DNA of 64,000 nucleotides. Source: Acanthamoeba lenticulata. Its lineage: Eukaryota; Discosea; Longamoebia; Acanthamoebidae. The notes under the pieces are model-generated. The model saw nothing but the letters and a program-made list of their open reading frames with translations. It did not search any database and had not been told where the DNA came from. The stretch is from positions 1 through 64,000 of the forward strand of contig NAVB01000412.1 in the NCBI GenBank assembly GCA_002179805.1, in the 5' to 3' direction. This document shows positions 9,909 through 20,207 of this stretch, piece by piece. Position numbers and translations under genes: made by a program. Each line of letters opens with the position of its first letter. Position 1 is the stretch's first letter.

Positions 9909-10945
9909 TCAGAAGAGGATGCACAGGCTCTTCTTCTTGCCTCCGAGTCCGCCCTTGCCGTCCTGAGAGAACTTGTGGAAACCTTCAACTTCCCTGATTC
10001 TCCTCACTAGGGTGAAGAAAGACTCCTCGACGTTGGTCTTTGTCTTGGCCGACGCCTCGAAGAAGGCGCAGTGCCACTGATCGGCCAACTGCTTGCCATC
10101 CTTGAAGGACACTTCGCGCTTCTCCTCCAGATCGGCCTTGTTGCCCACGAGCACTGCCGCCCCGCGAGAAGATGACACCACACGCACACAACGCGTTGAG
10201 GCCGCGACGATCATCAACTCGCTGAAGAAGGCAGATATCACGAAGGCACATGCGAAAGCTCGTACCCATCGGCGGTGCATCGGCTTCGGACACGTCCCGC
10301 ACCATTAGGATCTGCGATCGGAGATTGGACACCTGTTGTAAAGCGCACACATGAGAGATGTGGTCAAACACAAGAGTTCCAGCTGTGGCGTTATCATACC
10401 TCGGCGAATGTGCTCTTGTCGGTGATGCTGTACATGATGATGTATCCCTCTCCACTGCGAATCCATTGGCTACGCAGGGCCTGCAAGCCAAAACGCGGAG
10501 GAGGAGCGTCAAAATTGCTGAGCACATGGAGCGTCTCTTCTTCTCCATGGGCATCGGTGTGCTGGGACACGTACGCTGTAGTCATCTTGCCCAGCAGTGT
10601 CCAGAATATCGAGGACGCAGGCATGGTCGTCCACAACCACTTGTCGCTGGTAGCTGGACTCGATGGCTGAGCATGGTTAAACAAGTGAAGGGCGCGTGAG
10701 TTACGAGACAAGCACTTGTGCGCTTTATTGAGGGGGAAAAAACAACACGTACTCGGATCGTAATACTCCACGAAGTGGGACGACGTCATCTGGACCGTGA
10801 GGGCTTGGAAAAAATGGAGATGTGAGGTAAATGAGGGGCGATTAGGAGGAGGGGTCCAATAAATTGCGAGAGGGAACTTACCAGTTTTGCCCACGCCACC
10901 AGACCCGAGGACAGTCAGCTTATACTCCGTCTTGCGGAAAGCCAT
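9909..10945 (-). CDS. Ras-family small GTPase
   Basis: This is a membrane-anchored GTP switch of the Ras subfamily. The start is [20 protein letters not shown], with P-loop GSGGVGKT. The switch I/effector region is [20 protein letters not shown]. Switch II is DTAGQDDYS, so Gln61 is kept but the usual Glu-Glu is Asp-Asp. NKAD is the guanine-specificity motif and ASAK the last G-box. The C-terminus is Lys-rich and ends in a CAAX box CILF, predicting geranylgeranylation. Four or more introns interrupt it, each splicing cleanly at a conserved Ras position. Effector-loop and CAAX features argue for Ras or Rap rather than Rab or Rho. Its start faces the gene beginning at 11181. Confidence 0.93.
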
Positions 10946-11180
10946 CTTGAAGGAAGCAGAAGGTAAAGTGCACTGAAATGGAGGGGCACAAGATTGGGCT
11001 TGGGTGCGGCTCAACCCACCTAGACCACGGCACTATTGTTCGCCGAATGAATTGCGTTTCATTTGCATTTTCCGCCTCGCCGGTTTGGCGACAAAAAACT
11101 CATTCCGCCGGCAGAACAAGACCAAGGAGGTAGTGGCGTGGGGAGGCATGACCACTTCGCGAAGCAGAGGCTCGTAGGCA

Positions 11181-12127
11181 ATGGAAGCGCGACGACGTAC
11201 AAAACAATGGAAGAAACCGCGGAAGGGCTCAGATGCTGACCCTCACGACTCGCGCAGCGACGATGACCACCCTGCGCTGCGGTACGATTCTGCCTCAAGT
11301 TGTGTCGATGAGTATGACATCGACACGTACGTTGCCGATGAACTACGACGTGAAGACCTCAAGCTGGCCTCTTTCCTGACGCTCCTTCAAGGTGCAAGGT
11401 TTGTAGAATGCGGACAGTATCTCGGCCAAGAAGTCAACGTACGTTTGTAGCGTCAGCTGAAGGGAGCCGAGCACTGACGCTTAGCCGGGTGGTTCCTTCA
11501 GGAGTCTCTTCGCCCACCTTCCGGTTCTACAAGGCAGACGAAGAGGGAGAGAAGGCACAAACAACGGCCAATACGCTGGGCAGCAGAAGTACCTCTCAAT
11601 CTAGGAAGGAAGCGCATTCAGGCCAAGCCCCACGGCATGGAGTCCGAGGGCGAGCGTGCCCTTAAAGCGGCCCGGGTGGCACAGCTAACACCACACCGAG
11701 AAGCTTTCGAGGATGCTGATACGGGACTCGATGAAGGCGCCAGTAGTTGCGATGACGACGTTGCTAGCTCCAGCAGCGACGAAAGCAGCAAGGTCAATAG
11801 TGACAGTGACGATATGTATGACGAGAACCCCCTGCTCTTGGAGTGGCAGCCTGGTTCAATCACAAGAGTACTCCTCCCATCCCGTGACGCAATGGAAGAG
11901 CAGGTTCGCGCTTACAACGTTCAGCTTCAGGCTGTCGCTGGGCTGTGCTGGGAGGATGTGCCGGTGGAAGACACCGATGAGCAAGCCCCAGTACTTCACA
12001 GGTACACTCGCCCTTTGCTACAGCGACATGTCTTGGCCTGTGGTTGAGCGCCACCGCCTGCAACAACAGGACGCTCTTGAGCGGAGCCGATGATATCTTT
12101 GATGTTGTATTTGAACATGACCTGTAG
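11181..12127 (+). CDS. Unknown acidic/basic protein
   Basis: I do not recognise this gene. The spliced product of about 270 residues begins with a basic stretch (MEARRRTKQWKKPRKGSDAD), then an acidic stretch, a strongly basic middle (GSTRQTKRERRHKQRP), an Asp/Ser-rich acidic region around SSSSDESSKVNSDSDDMYDE, and a C-terminal part with PLLLEWQPGSITRVLLPSRD and helical segments. It ends DDIFDVVFEHDL at TAG 12125-12127. Two introns (about 11441-11503 and 12001-12069) are supported by frame continuity. Charge blocks suggest a nuclear or nucleolar protein, but that is inference only. Confidence 0.55.
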
Positions 12128-12550
12128 CGTCGCAGCTTCTCCTGCTCGCCAGTAAAAGTCGTATCACGCCTCTCTGCGAAATAATAAGAGGGATAGTAGT
12201 TTCTTAAGAGCGTTCAAGAAGGAGGCCAGAGTGACCCCAATCTTGTGACGTGAGAAATGGTCGGTAAGGGATGGCTGTCTTCACGTTCATGCCAATAGCT
12301 GCCCGAAGGGTCACGAGCCTGCTCCTGTGCGGCTGAGGGAGGCCAGGTGCTGCAATGAGTGGTTACACGCCAACGGCTGTCGTACTTGCACGCCAATTAA
12401 TTTCCTTCCAAGTGCGCTTGTTCGAATCCCACCATCAGCTCTGATGACGTAGTTAATTGTAAAAGGCAGCACAAAATGTGCTCAAGCGCGGTAGAGCCAA
12501 ACCTCTGCGGCTCTGGAAGGGGCGCAATTTTGGTTCATCCATCGTGAGGG
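12128..12550. other. Intergenic region with a tRNA-like fragment
   Basis: No coding exon can be supported. Around 12346-12440 there is a tRNA-like pair of elements, TGCAATGAGTGGTTA (A-box-like) and GTTCGAATCCC (B-box-like), but the T stem and the acceptor stem do not pair properly. The rest is presumed 3' UTR of the upstream gene and promoter of the mitochondrial carrier. Confidence 0.4.
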
Positions 12551-14196
12551 ATGACAGAGGATAAAAAGTACGATCGGAAACCCTCCTCCTTATGCAGGTC
12601 TATTCACTCAGTTCCTGCATCTTCGCTCCTTTTCAATTCGGCAGGACGGATGGGGGCGCAACCACCGCACCTGCTCCGCCAACGGTCACGATTAGTGAAA
12701 AGCCAAAACAAGGTGACCCAACCCGCACGCCCTCCTCCGCTTAAAATAAATTAAATTGTGTTGCATTTTTCCTGGATATCAGAAGAGAGCAAGGTCTTGC
12801 AGCATCTTTTTGCTGGCGGCGTAGCGGGGGCTGTCTCTCGCACCGCCGTGTCTCCTCTCGAGCGTGTCAAGATCTTGTTGCAGGTGCACCTCTCCCACAG
12901 CCCCCGAGGAGTCCTACGGCCGCGCTCCTTTTGTCACGCACTCACAACCACGGGACCACGTCGTGCAGCTTCAACGACCTGGGCAAGTCAAGTATAATGG
13001 CGTGTGGCATGCCCTGGTGACTATTTTCAAGGAGGAAGGCTTTTACGGGTATCTTAAGGGGAACGGGACCAACATCATCCGAATATTCCCCTACTCTGCT
13101 GTACAGTTCGCCGCCTATGAGCAGTTCAAGAAGGTACAAACCGCCGTTGAGTGTGATTCTCTTACCTGCTGCCGCTTCTCGAAGAGAATTGCTTAAAAGG
13201 TCGCGGCTTTCTCTTGGCTCTTGGCGTCGTCACCTCCAGATGTTAAAGGTGAAGAAAGATTCGGGACCGCTTCGATTTTTGAGCGCGGGCGCCGGCGCGG
13301 GCATCACTTCCGTGGTGGCCACCTACCCGCTCGACCTCATCCGCACACGACTCAGCTCCGCCGCTTCGGCTGACAAACAGTACAGGGGTACCACACCATC
13401 CACGAACCTACATGGAACCGCAGCTCTGATTGAACTCGAGCGTGCTCACAACTCTTTCCATCCTCCTTCCTCATCGCCATGGCGTGATGCAGGCATTTGG
13501 CAAGCCTTCATCAATATTGTCAGGACAGAGGGTCCTCTGGCCACCTATAAGGGGGTTGTCGCTACAGTCCTCGTACGTACCCTGCGACCTTTCTGTACGC
13601 TGCTGTACCTGGCATTCATGGTCGTCATGGCGGGACTCAGGGAATCGCGCCTTATGTGGGTCTCAATTTTGCTACCTACGAGATCTTTAAGCGGTTCTGC
13701 TCGAAGCAGTTCCCCAACACACAGCCCTCGTTCATTCATCTGACCTGCGGCGCCTTGGCCGGCGCCGTCTCTCAGACAGGTACTTCCTCCCTCTTGTCTT
13801 CTCTTTCTCGTCACATCGGCACTTGTTGACAAACCACCAACTTTATTGTTTCGTCCTTCTTCGTACTCTCTTTATCTCTTTCTCTATGTAGTGACGTACC
13901 CGCTCGATGTGCTCCGACGCCGGATGCAGATGCAGGGCTTCGATGGCTTTCCTGCCTACACGTCTACGTGGGATTGCACAAGAAGTACGTCAGACTTTCA
14001 AAACCTACTTGCTTTGTTCAATTCAAAACGCCTCTCAGAGCGGCCAAGCTGACTAAGAGACTAAACAGGCATTTGGCGACTGGAGGGCCTGAAGGGGTTT
14101 TACAAGGGGATGATTCCAAACTACCTCAAGGTGGTTCCCTCGATCAGTATTACTTTCGTCGTCTACGAGTACATGAAGAATGCCCTGGGTGGCTGA
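12551..14196 (+). CDS. Mitochondrial carrier family protein (SLC25), CoA/nucleotide-carrier type
   Basis: This is a six-helix inner-membrane exchanger made of three repeats. All three signature motifs are visible: [21 protein letters not shown] and [11 protein letters not shown]. Each repeat also has the following EG-type motif ([23 protein letters not shown] and [10 protein letters not shown]). The pattern [20 protein letters not shown] together with [21 protein letters not shown] is that of the SLC25A16/A42/Leu5 group (coenzyme A and related nucleotides) and of the ATP-Mg/Pi carriers; no EF-hands precede it, which favours the former. The N-terminus is short and hydrophilic ([15 protein letters not shown]). 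About eight introns are present. It ends [12 protein letters not shown] at TGA 14194. Confidence 0.9.
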
Positions 14197-14513
14197 TCAT
14201 TATAAAACTAATCAAGTGCTGCTTCCATCTTACCATGAGCCCAACTATTTATTCTCTACTTCGGGTGTGCTGTGGGAGCAAAGAGCGGAAGAAAAAACTG
14301 AAGAGAAATTAACTAATTTGGAAGGTGAAAATAACACCTTTGAGAAGAGGAACTCGTGACGGAAAGTCGTATCGCCGTGGCTTGGGACTTGACATTGGGC
14401 CGGATCGTACATCTGGACGATTACCTCATCAAAGTACGCGTTCTTGCATACGTGACATTTTGGCAAATTGTGCTTATGTGTTCTCAAAAATCGTAAAATG
14501 CTGCTTGATAGTT
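14197..14513. other. Intergenic region
   Basis: This stretch runs from the mitochondrial carrier stop to the CRT-like start. It is AT-richer than the flanking exons and I see no RNA gene or exon in it. A 63-codon in-frame upstream extension of the CRT-like ORF exists (from 14325) but has no transporter-like content. Confidence 0.5.
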
Positions 14514-16785
14514 ATGACGAGCAGATACCCACGGAAAGGAGGGGATGGAGATTATCAGTATGAGCGCGTGTCCATCAACATCCACGCTGATTCGCAGCGA
14601 CCACCGTGGGAGGTGTGTTCTCCCATCCCAAAAGAAACACACACGAAGAACAATCACTTTGCACGACAGAGCGAGTGTATTCCTCACACAGCGCCGACCG
14701 TGGTGCAGGATGAATCAATAGAGCCCGCGTTGGCGCCCAAGGCGTTCAACTCAGGCCCACTTGGTAACGGCCACGGGCACGATGGGGTGCCGCTGGAGCA
14801 TGCCGGCAGCATGTGGTCTCGAGGATGTTATGAGGTGCGGCGATGGGCGGTGGACAAGTACTACGACAAGAACTTCAAGTTCATGCTCTTCCTTCTGCTC
14901 CTCGTGATCGCCTTTGGCACGGCCAACCGCGTCATCTATAAGATTCAGCTGTACCCCTCCCGCTCCGCTTTTTCCCTTCTCTCAACATTGCGCGTTGACT
15001 CCTTCTTCTTGCCAGGGGCACGCCATCGAGCCCGCAGATGAACAACTACACCATCTTCATCTCGTGGGTGCTCACCACGGCCTACTGCTTCCTTTACTTT
15101 GGCATTTTCTCCGTGCGGCGGTACGGCCTCTTCATCATCGACGACGACCAGGTGGGCTACGTGTTCTCGTGGCGGGGCCTCAAGCTCATCATCATGGGCC
15201 TGATGGACGCCACGGGCTTCGTGTTTGGCATCTTCGCCGCCCGTCAGATCAACGGCTTCCTCCTCACCCTCTTGCCTCAGGTCTTATTTTTCTCCGACAC
15301 GCCACTTTCATTTGTCTTGACTTCAACTCGTGATTGACGCAATTGCGCCCCTGCAGGCCATCATTCCCATGACGATGATCGTGTCGCTCGTTGCGCTGCG
15401 CACTCGGTACGTCGAAGGAAGGCCATGCAGTCAATTAATTGGTCGTTTGGCTGCGTTTTTTGACGATGAAAACCCGGGCAACAGGTACCACTGGGGCCAA
15501 GTGTTGGGCGCAGCGACGCTGGTGTCGGGCCTTCTCGTCTCGCTCATCCCCACCTTCAAGCAACAGGTGCGCACAAGCTGCTCCCAAAGGGAACGAGGAG
15601 AAGGAGGTGTGAATAGGAATGAACCCATTCTTCATTCGTTGCTGGACGTGTGCAGGAGACCGGCGATGCGAGCGCGGTCACGATCGTGTGGGCAGGCGTG
15701 TATCTGCTCTCGCTCCTGCCCAACGCCATCTCCTTCATCCTCCGTGAGATGGTCTTTAACGAGCTGGTACATGACCGTGCCTCTACATGTCTTCGCTCTT
15801 CACCCCTCTTTCTCTTTCTCTTTCTCTCTATGCGTGGGCTCACGTGGCGTGACTGCTCGTACACAGCCCAAGATGGACATCTTCGTCGTCAACAGCTTCG
15901 ATTCCTTCTGGCAGCTCATCTTCTCAGTCCTGATGTTCCCACTGGTCCTTGTCCCCGGCTTCAGCTCAGGTACGGGCTCGTGCCCTCATGACTTGCGCCA
16001 TCCACCCCTTCCTCTCCAGGCTCACGCGCTCCTCTTCATGGTGGGCAGTGTCGTTCTCGGAGATCGGAGACTACATACCCAATGGCGCGTCGTGCCTGAT
16101 CGGGTTCACGCCGACGCCCCAGGACGACTGCAGCGGTACTTTTTGTGCTTTTCGTGTCTCTCTCTCTCTCTCTCTCTTTTCATGACCTAAAGATGAACGC
16201 GATCCCTGCAGGCGAGCCCTGGCTCATGATGATGTACGTGTGCGTTAATCTGAGCTGGAATGTACGTTGCATGACTCTTTACTGCCTTCTTCGCTCGAGC
16301 TGTTGACCTGAAACGTTATTTGAGCAGATATCGCTGCTGTTGCTGCTCAAGAAGGGCGGCGCTGTCTTCACCTTCATCGGGTCGGCCGTGTCCCTGCCCC
16401 TCTCCCACTTTGCCTTTGCCATCGGTACATTCAGCTGACGTATCGTTATTATGTCCTTACAATCATTGACCATCAACCCGCCTTCTTCACCGCAGACTGG
16501 CCCATCATCGGTCAAGGCACCGTCAACTGGGAGGACGGTCTTGGCCTCGGTCTGGTCTTTGTTGGTTAGGCTCACCCTCAGCCGGTGGTGGGGCAGTTTA
16601 GTTTGCGCCAACTCACACACGTTTGCGCAACAGGCCTGATCCTGTACCGGTACTACGCGCTGGTCCAGAAGAGGAAGATCGACGACGAGACTCGCCAGAA
16701 GCTGCTTGATCCCAACTGGCGTCCGCCCGTCTCGTGGTGGCGCCGTCTGTTATGCCCTTCCCGCGACCACACCTTCGACGACTGA
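14514..16785 (+). CDS. CRT-like (chloroquine-resistance-transporter-family) membrane transporter
   Basis: This is a multi-spanning DMT-superfamily transporter of the CRT family, whose members act in the lysosome/digestive vacuole (Plasmodium, Dictyostelium) or plastid (plants). A hydrophilic N-terminus of about 120 residues precedes roughly ten hydrophobic helices spread over about nine short exons. The internal segment GVYLLSLLPNAISFILREMV followed by NSFDSFWQLIFSVLMFPL, and the Cys-containing lumenal loop CLIGFTPTPQDDC, are the features I used for the CRT assignment. The C-terminal tail is hydrophilic and ends PSRDHTFDD. The ATG at 14514 (MTSRYPRKG) is preferred over 14325 because the extension lacks family-like sequence. 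Substrates in the family include glutathione, amino acids and oligopeptides; here unknown. Confidence 0.8.
16157..16177. repeat. (TC)n microsatellite inside a CRT-like intron
   Basis: An uninterrupted TC dinucleotide run of about 21 nt lies within the polypyrimidine part of an intron, just upstream of its CAG acceptor. Confidence 0.9.
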
Positions 16786-16959
16786 AAGGAAACAACAAAA
16801 TGCTTGAATCATTTTGTTTGATAAAATTTTGTGACAAGAGCACAAACCAAAGGTAAAAGGTTTCCAAAGGTGAAAAAAAGAGACGATAAAACAGAAAAAA
16901 GAAGAAATAAAACAGCAAGAACTGAGCTGGGTAGTGCTGCCGCAGACACGGCTGTCACA

Positions 16960-18798
16960 ATGCACAGCTATCGGCAGCCCAAGTCGCGGTTCAAAACGTG
17001 CCTGTGGTGGGTTGGGCTTACCCCTACCTTCTTCGTGTTCGGGCTCGTCGGTGTGCAACCCCCCTCTGCCCAATCTGCAGATTGGCAGCTTGGCCGTTTG
17101 CTTACGCTGAGGTGGGACGGGTCACAGGCTATGTCTACTTCATCCTTATGTCGCAAATCATTGTGCCTTTGCTGACCAGTTCGCCTATGCTGGGCATACT
17201 CGAGTTCGTGGTGGGCCACATCGTGGCTGGCCTTCTCTTGGTCTCCTACGTGCGCACCATCGCCTCGGAGCCCGGCTATGTGCCCGTCGAGTACTATCTC
17301 GAGCACGTACGACATGCCTCTCCCTCCACCATTTCGGCGCTCTCGCTTACGAGGCTCGCGCTGCTGTCGCACAGGAGGGCGACGTTGGAGCTGCCGCGCA
17401 GGGCGGTTCAGTGCCAGTCAAGATGTGCAGCAAATGCCAACGGCCCAAACCTCCTCGGTACGTCCCACCCCTTGCGGCAGTGGCTCCCTCTGATACTGAT
17501 CGGCCACTGCATCGCGACTCCAGCACGCATCACTGCCGGGCCTGCGGTCGCTGCATCCTCAAGGCACGTCTTCTATTCCCCGAAAGACTTGTTCATTTTT
17601 CGAGGCTCAGCGTCCCTGACCTGCTCGCTCGTGTGTTCCATCCTCTCCTTTATGTAGATGGACCACCACTGGTACGGCTGGCTGGGCACGCTTTCTGCTC
17701 TGGCCTTTTGTCGCTCAATTTAACGTTTCATTTCCTCGCCTGGTCGTTCTTTGGTTGATGACGCTGCTGGTCCAAAGCCCATGGGTCAACAACTGTGCGT
17801 CCCGCCGTCCAACACGTTGGCGTCAGTCGACGGACAGGCCCGCTCACGTAGAGGGCGATTGTGTGTGCGGGGCGGGCGGGCACAGGCGTGGCGTTCCGAA
17901 ACTACAAGTTCTTCGTGCTGTTCATCACGTATCTCCCGATAGCATGCCTCACGGTCGTCCTGCTCTCCATCCCTTACCTCGTCGCCGTCGACTACACGGT
18001 AAGTGTTCCCGCCGAGTGCTGCAACTTCTTGCCGCAATGACGTGCGGGTCTCCTCATGAAGGAACCGCGGCTGCCGCGCGCCACAGAAAACGTTCGATAT
18101 GTGGAAGATCCAGGTGTTTGCCGTCATCGCCGTGTGCGCTCTGTTCGGCCTGTCCCTGTCTGGCTTTGCGGGGTTCGCTCGCTTTCTTCCGCGGTCTTTT
18201 CTCTCTCTCTCGCCCCAGGCGTAGAGCTCACCCTTCTATGTGATGTAATGTGATGTATGAAGAGTGCACTATCGGTTCATCTGGACCAACGAGACAACGA
18301 TCGAGAACTTTGATCGGGAGCGCGCCGAGGCCAAGGCCCGCCTCGACCGACGGCGCGGCCGCGAGGTCCGAGCCGTACGTGCCTCTTGCTCCCTTTTCAT
18401 CACCTCCATCCATGTCACCAAGGCGTCCCGACCGTAATTGATGTTGTGACGTCCTCTATTATGTGGGCCGCGTGCAGGTGCCCCACCACAACCCGTACGA
18501 CCTACAGTCGGGCCGGCGCAACTTCGAGCAGGTGTTTGGGACCAACCCGTGGCTGTGGTTCCTCCCGGTGCGCTCCACCCCGGGCAACGGCATCGACTTC
18601 CCGACGGTAGCGCCCGACTTTGAGCTCGGCGGCAACGAAGCCAACGTCGCCGCCGCTGCTGTGGATGGCGGCCGAAGTGGTGGCAGTGGTGGCCACCACT
18701 ATCACCCGCTCCACCGGGACGACGCCAGCGGTGGCGGCGATCTGTCGTTGTCGGACGACGACGGCAGCGCGGACGACAAGTGGCGGCAGCGGCGCTAG
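16960..18798 (+). CDS. DHHC-type protein S-acyltransferase (palmitoyltransferase)
   Basis: This is a four-helix membrane enzyme that transfers fatty acyl groups to cysteine residues. The spliced cysteine-rich domain reads CSKCQRPKPPRTHHCRACGR followed by CILKMDHHCPWVNNC, with the catalytic DHHC intact and all zinc-binding Cys and His present. It continues VAFRNYKFFVLFITYLP into helix 3; the usual NNCVG is NNCVA here. Two hydrophobic helices lie before the domain and two after, and a TTxE-like NETTIENF segment is visible. The C-terminus is Gly/His/Asp-rich. One intron (17574-17657) appears to use a GC donor. The first intron, about 38 nt, is the least certain. It is convergent with the next gene, 80 bp apart. 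Confidence 0.92.
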
Positions 18799-18830
18799 CC
18801 TTTACCGAAATTGGAAAGAAAAGCAAAAGA

Positions 18831-18857
18831 AATAAAATAATGAATAAACAATTTATT
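18831..18857. terminator. Back-to-back poly(A) signals between convergent genes
   Basis: AATAAA on the plus strand (18831-18836) follows the DHHC stop by 32 nt, and AATAAA on the minus strand (plus TTTATT, 18852-18857) follows the opposing gene's stop by 21 nt. The two 3' ends therefore overlap or abut. Confidence 0.6.
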
Positions 18858-18878
18858 AATGAAAATTTAATGAGGGGA

Positions 18879-19956
18879 TTAGGCGGGGAGGGGCTCGAGC
18901 CAGCCGTTGTCGAGGGCCTTGTTGGAGTCGGACACGATGAACTCGCGGATGACCTTGATGGTCTGCAGGCCCTCCTGTTCCAGCGCCGCCACCACGGAGT
19001 CCACTAGCGGGTAGGCCTCGGCCTGTTACGGTGGCGATCGTCAGCAGGTTGAGGCTAAGAAGAGAAAAAAGCAGAAGAAGAAGAAGAAGCACGCACCCGG
19101 CCCAAGCCGTAGGTGCGGGTGTTGAGGAACCGCTGGCTCTCCTTCATCGAGTTCCAGGAGACCGGCACGCACAGGTTGAGCTTCTTCTCCAGCACGCGCG
19201 AGATCTCGCGCAGCTTCTCGTCCTCCTCCTTAGTGAAGGCCAGCGTGGCTTGGCCCTGAGGTAGCGTCATGCTCACGATCATGAGCACGCGGCGCTGTTG
19301 TGACAAACGATGAAATAGGACACCAGATGCGCACCTGGTGCTGCACTTGGATGTGGAACTCAAAGTAGTGGTGTGGCGACGCGGCCACGAGCTGTTGGCG
19401 AAGAGTCTCAGCATCTCAACTATGGTCGGGTGTGCTTCAATCAAGTGGTGCCGCACCTCGTCCTGGGTTTCGGGCACGCCCTGCGTGATGCCAGCGACGG
19501 CCTCAATCTTCTCGCGTACGACCTTGAAGCCGGCGTTCGTGAGGACCTCCACATCCTCGCGGCATACCCTGTGGTGGGGAGGGCGACGGAGTAAGTGAGA
19601 GCGTGAGTAGAGACCACCATCATGGAAGAAAACGTACCGCCTCGCGTCTTCCATGGTGCCGGTCACGTAGCGGGACGACTGGGGCACGCCCACGGGTCCC
19701 AAGTGCTTGAAGTCTGTGAGATGGTAGAGCATAAGAAGACGGTGAAGCGAGGGAAGAAAGTGAGCTCACTAAGGTCCGTACCCAACACAAGGTAGAGGGC
19801 TTTCATCTTGTTGGCGACGCAGACTTCTCGGAACTTGTCCAAGATCTCTTGCGGAGCATTGAGCGGCTCAACAAAGATGTGAATCTCAAAGGTGCCTTTG
19901 AATATGTCATCCCACTTGCGGTACTGCTGGACCACGTCTGCATTGTCGGTAGCCAT
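18879..19956 (-). CDS. Unknown protein with two tandem copies of one domain; internal frame disruption
   Basis: I do not recognise a named family. The first half begins FEIHIFVEPLNAPQEILDKF, continues with KALYLVLG and QSSRYVTGTMEDARR, and ends in a helix plus GFKVVREKIEAVAG. The second half begins HYFEFHIQVQHQ, continues MIVSMTLPQGQATLAFTKEE and ESQRFLNTRTYGLGRA, and ends in EGLQTIKVIREFIV. The order of strands and helices and the S-x-R-(Y/F) and VxREx(I/F)(E/V) motifs recur, so it looks like an internal duplication of about 150 residues. Between the halves the frame changes by one base near 19420 with no possible intron, so either the gene is broken or the assembly has an indel. Starts ATG 19956 (MATDNADVVQQY), stops TAA 18879. 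Confidence 0.65.
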
Positions 19957-20207
19957 GTTCTATTCGTGCTGCGGCAAGAGAAGAAGAACTTCGGCCCGAC
20001 AACAAGCCACGATTAAATAATTTCTTTTCAATTTCACCACGCCCTTTCGTTGATGAAGTTAAGCGAAATGAGAAAACTGTCAAGAAAAAACCGTCATTAA
20101 CTTCGTTGCCAACAACACGCCCGACACCGCCCTTGCCTGCTGACAACGCCCCGACACTTATCTCTCACTTGTGCAACGTGCTTGCTCACAACTCCAACCT
20201 CTAGGCC

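Noticed and set aside
12346..12440. tRNA-like fragment with an A-box-like TGCAATGAGTGGTTA and a B-box-like GTTCGAATCCC
   Set aside because: The T stem (GCTTG against CCCAC) and acceptor stem do not pair and no good anticodon arm can be drawn. At most a tRNA relic.
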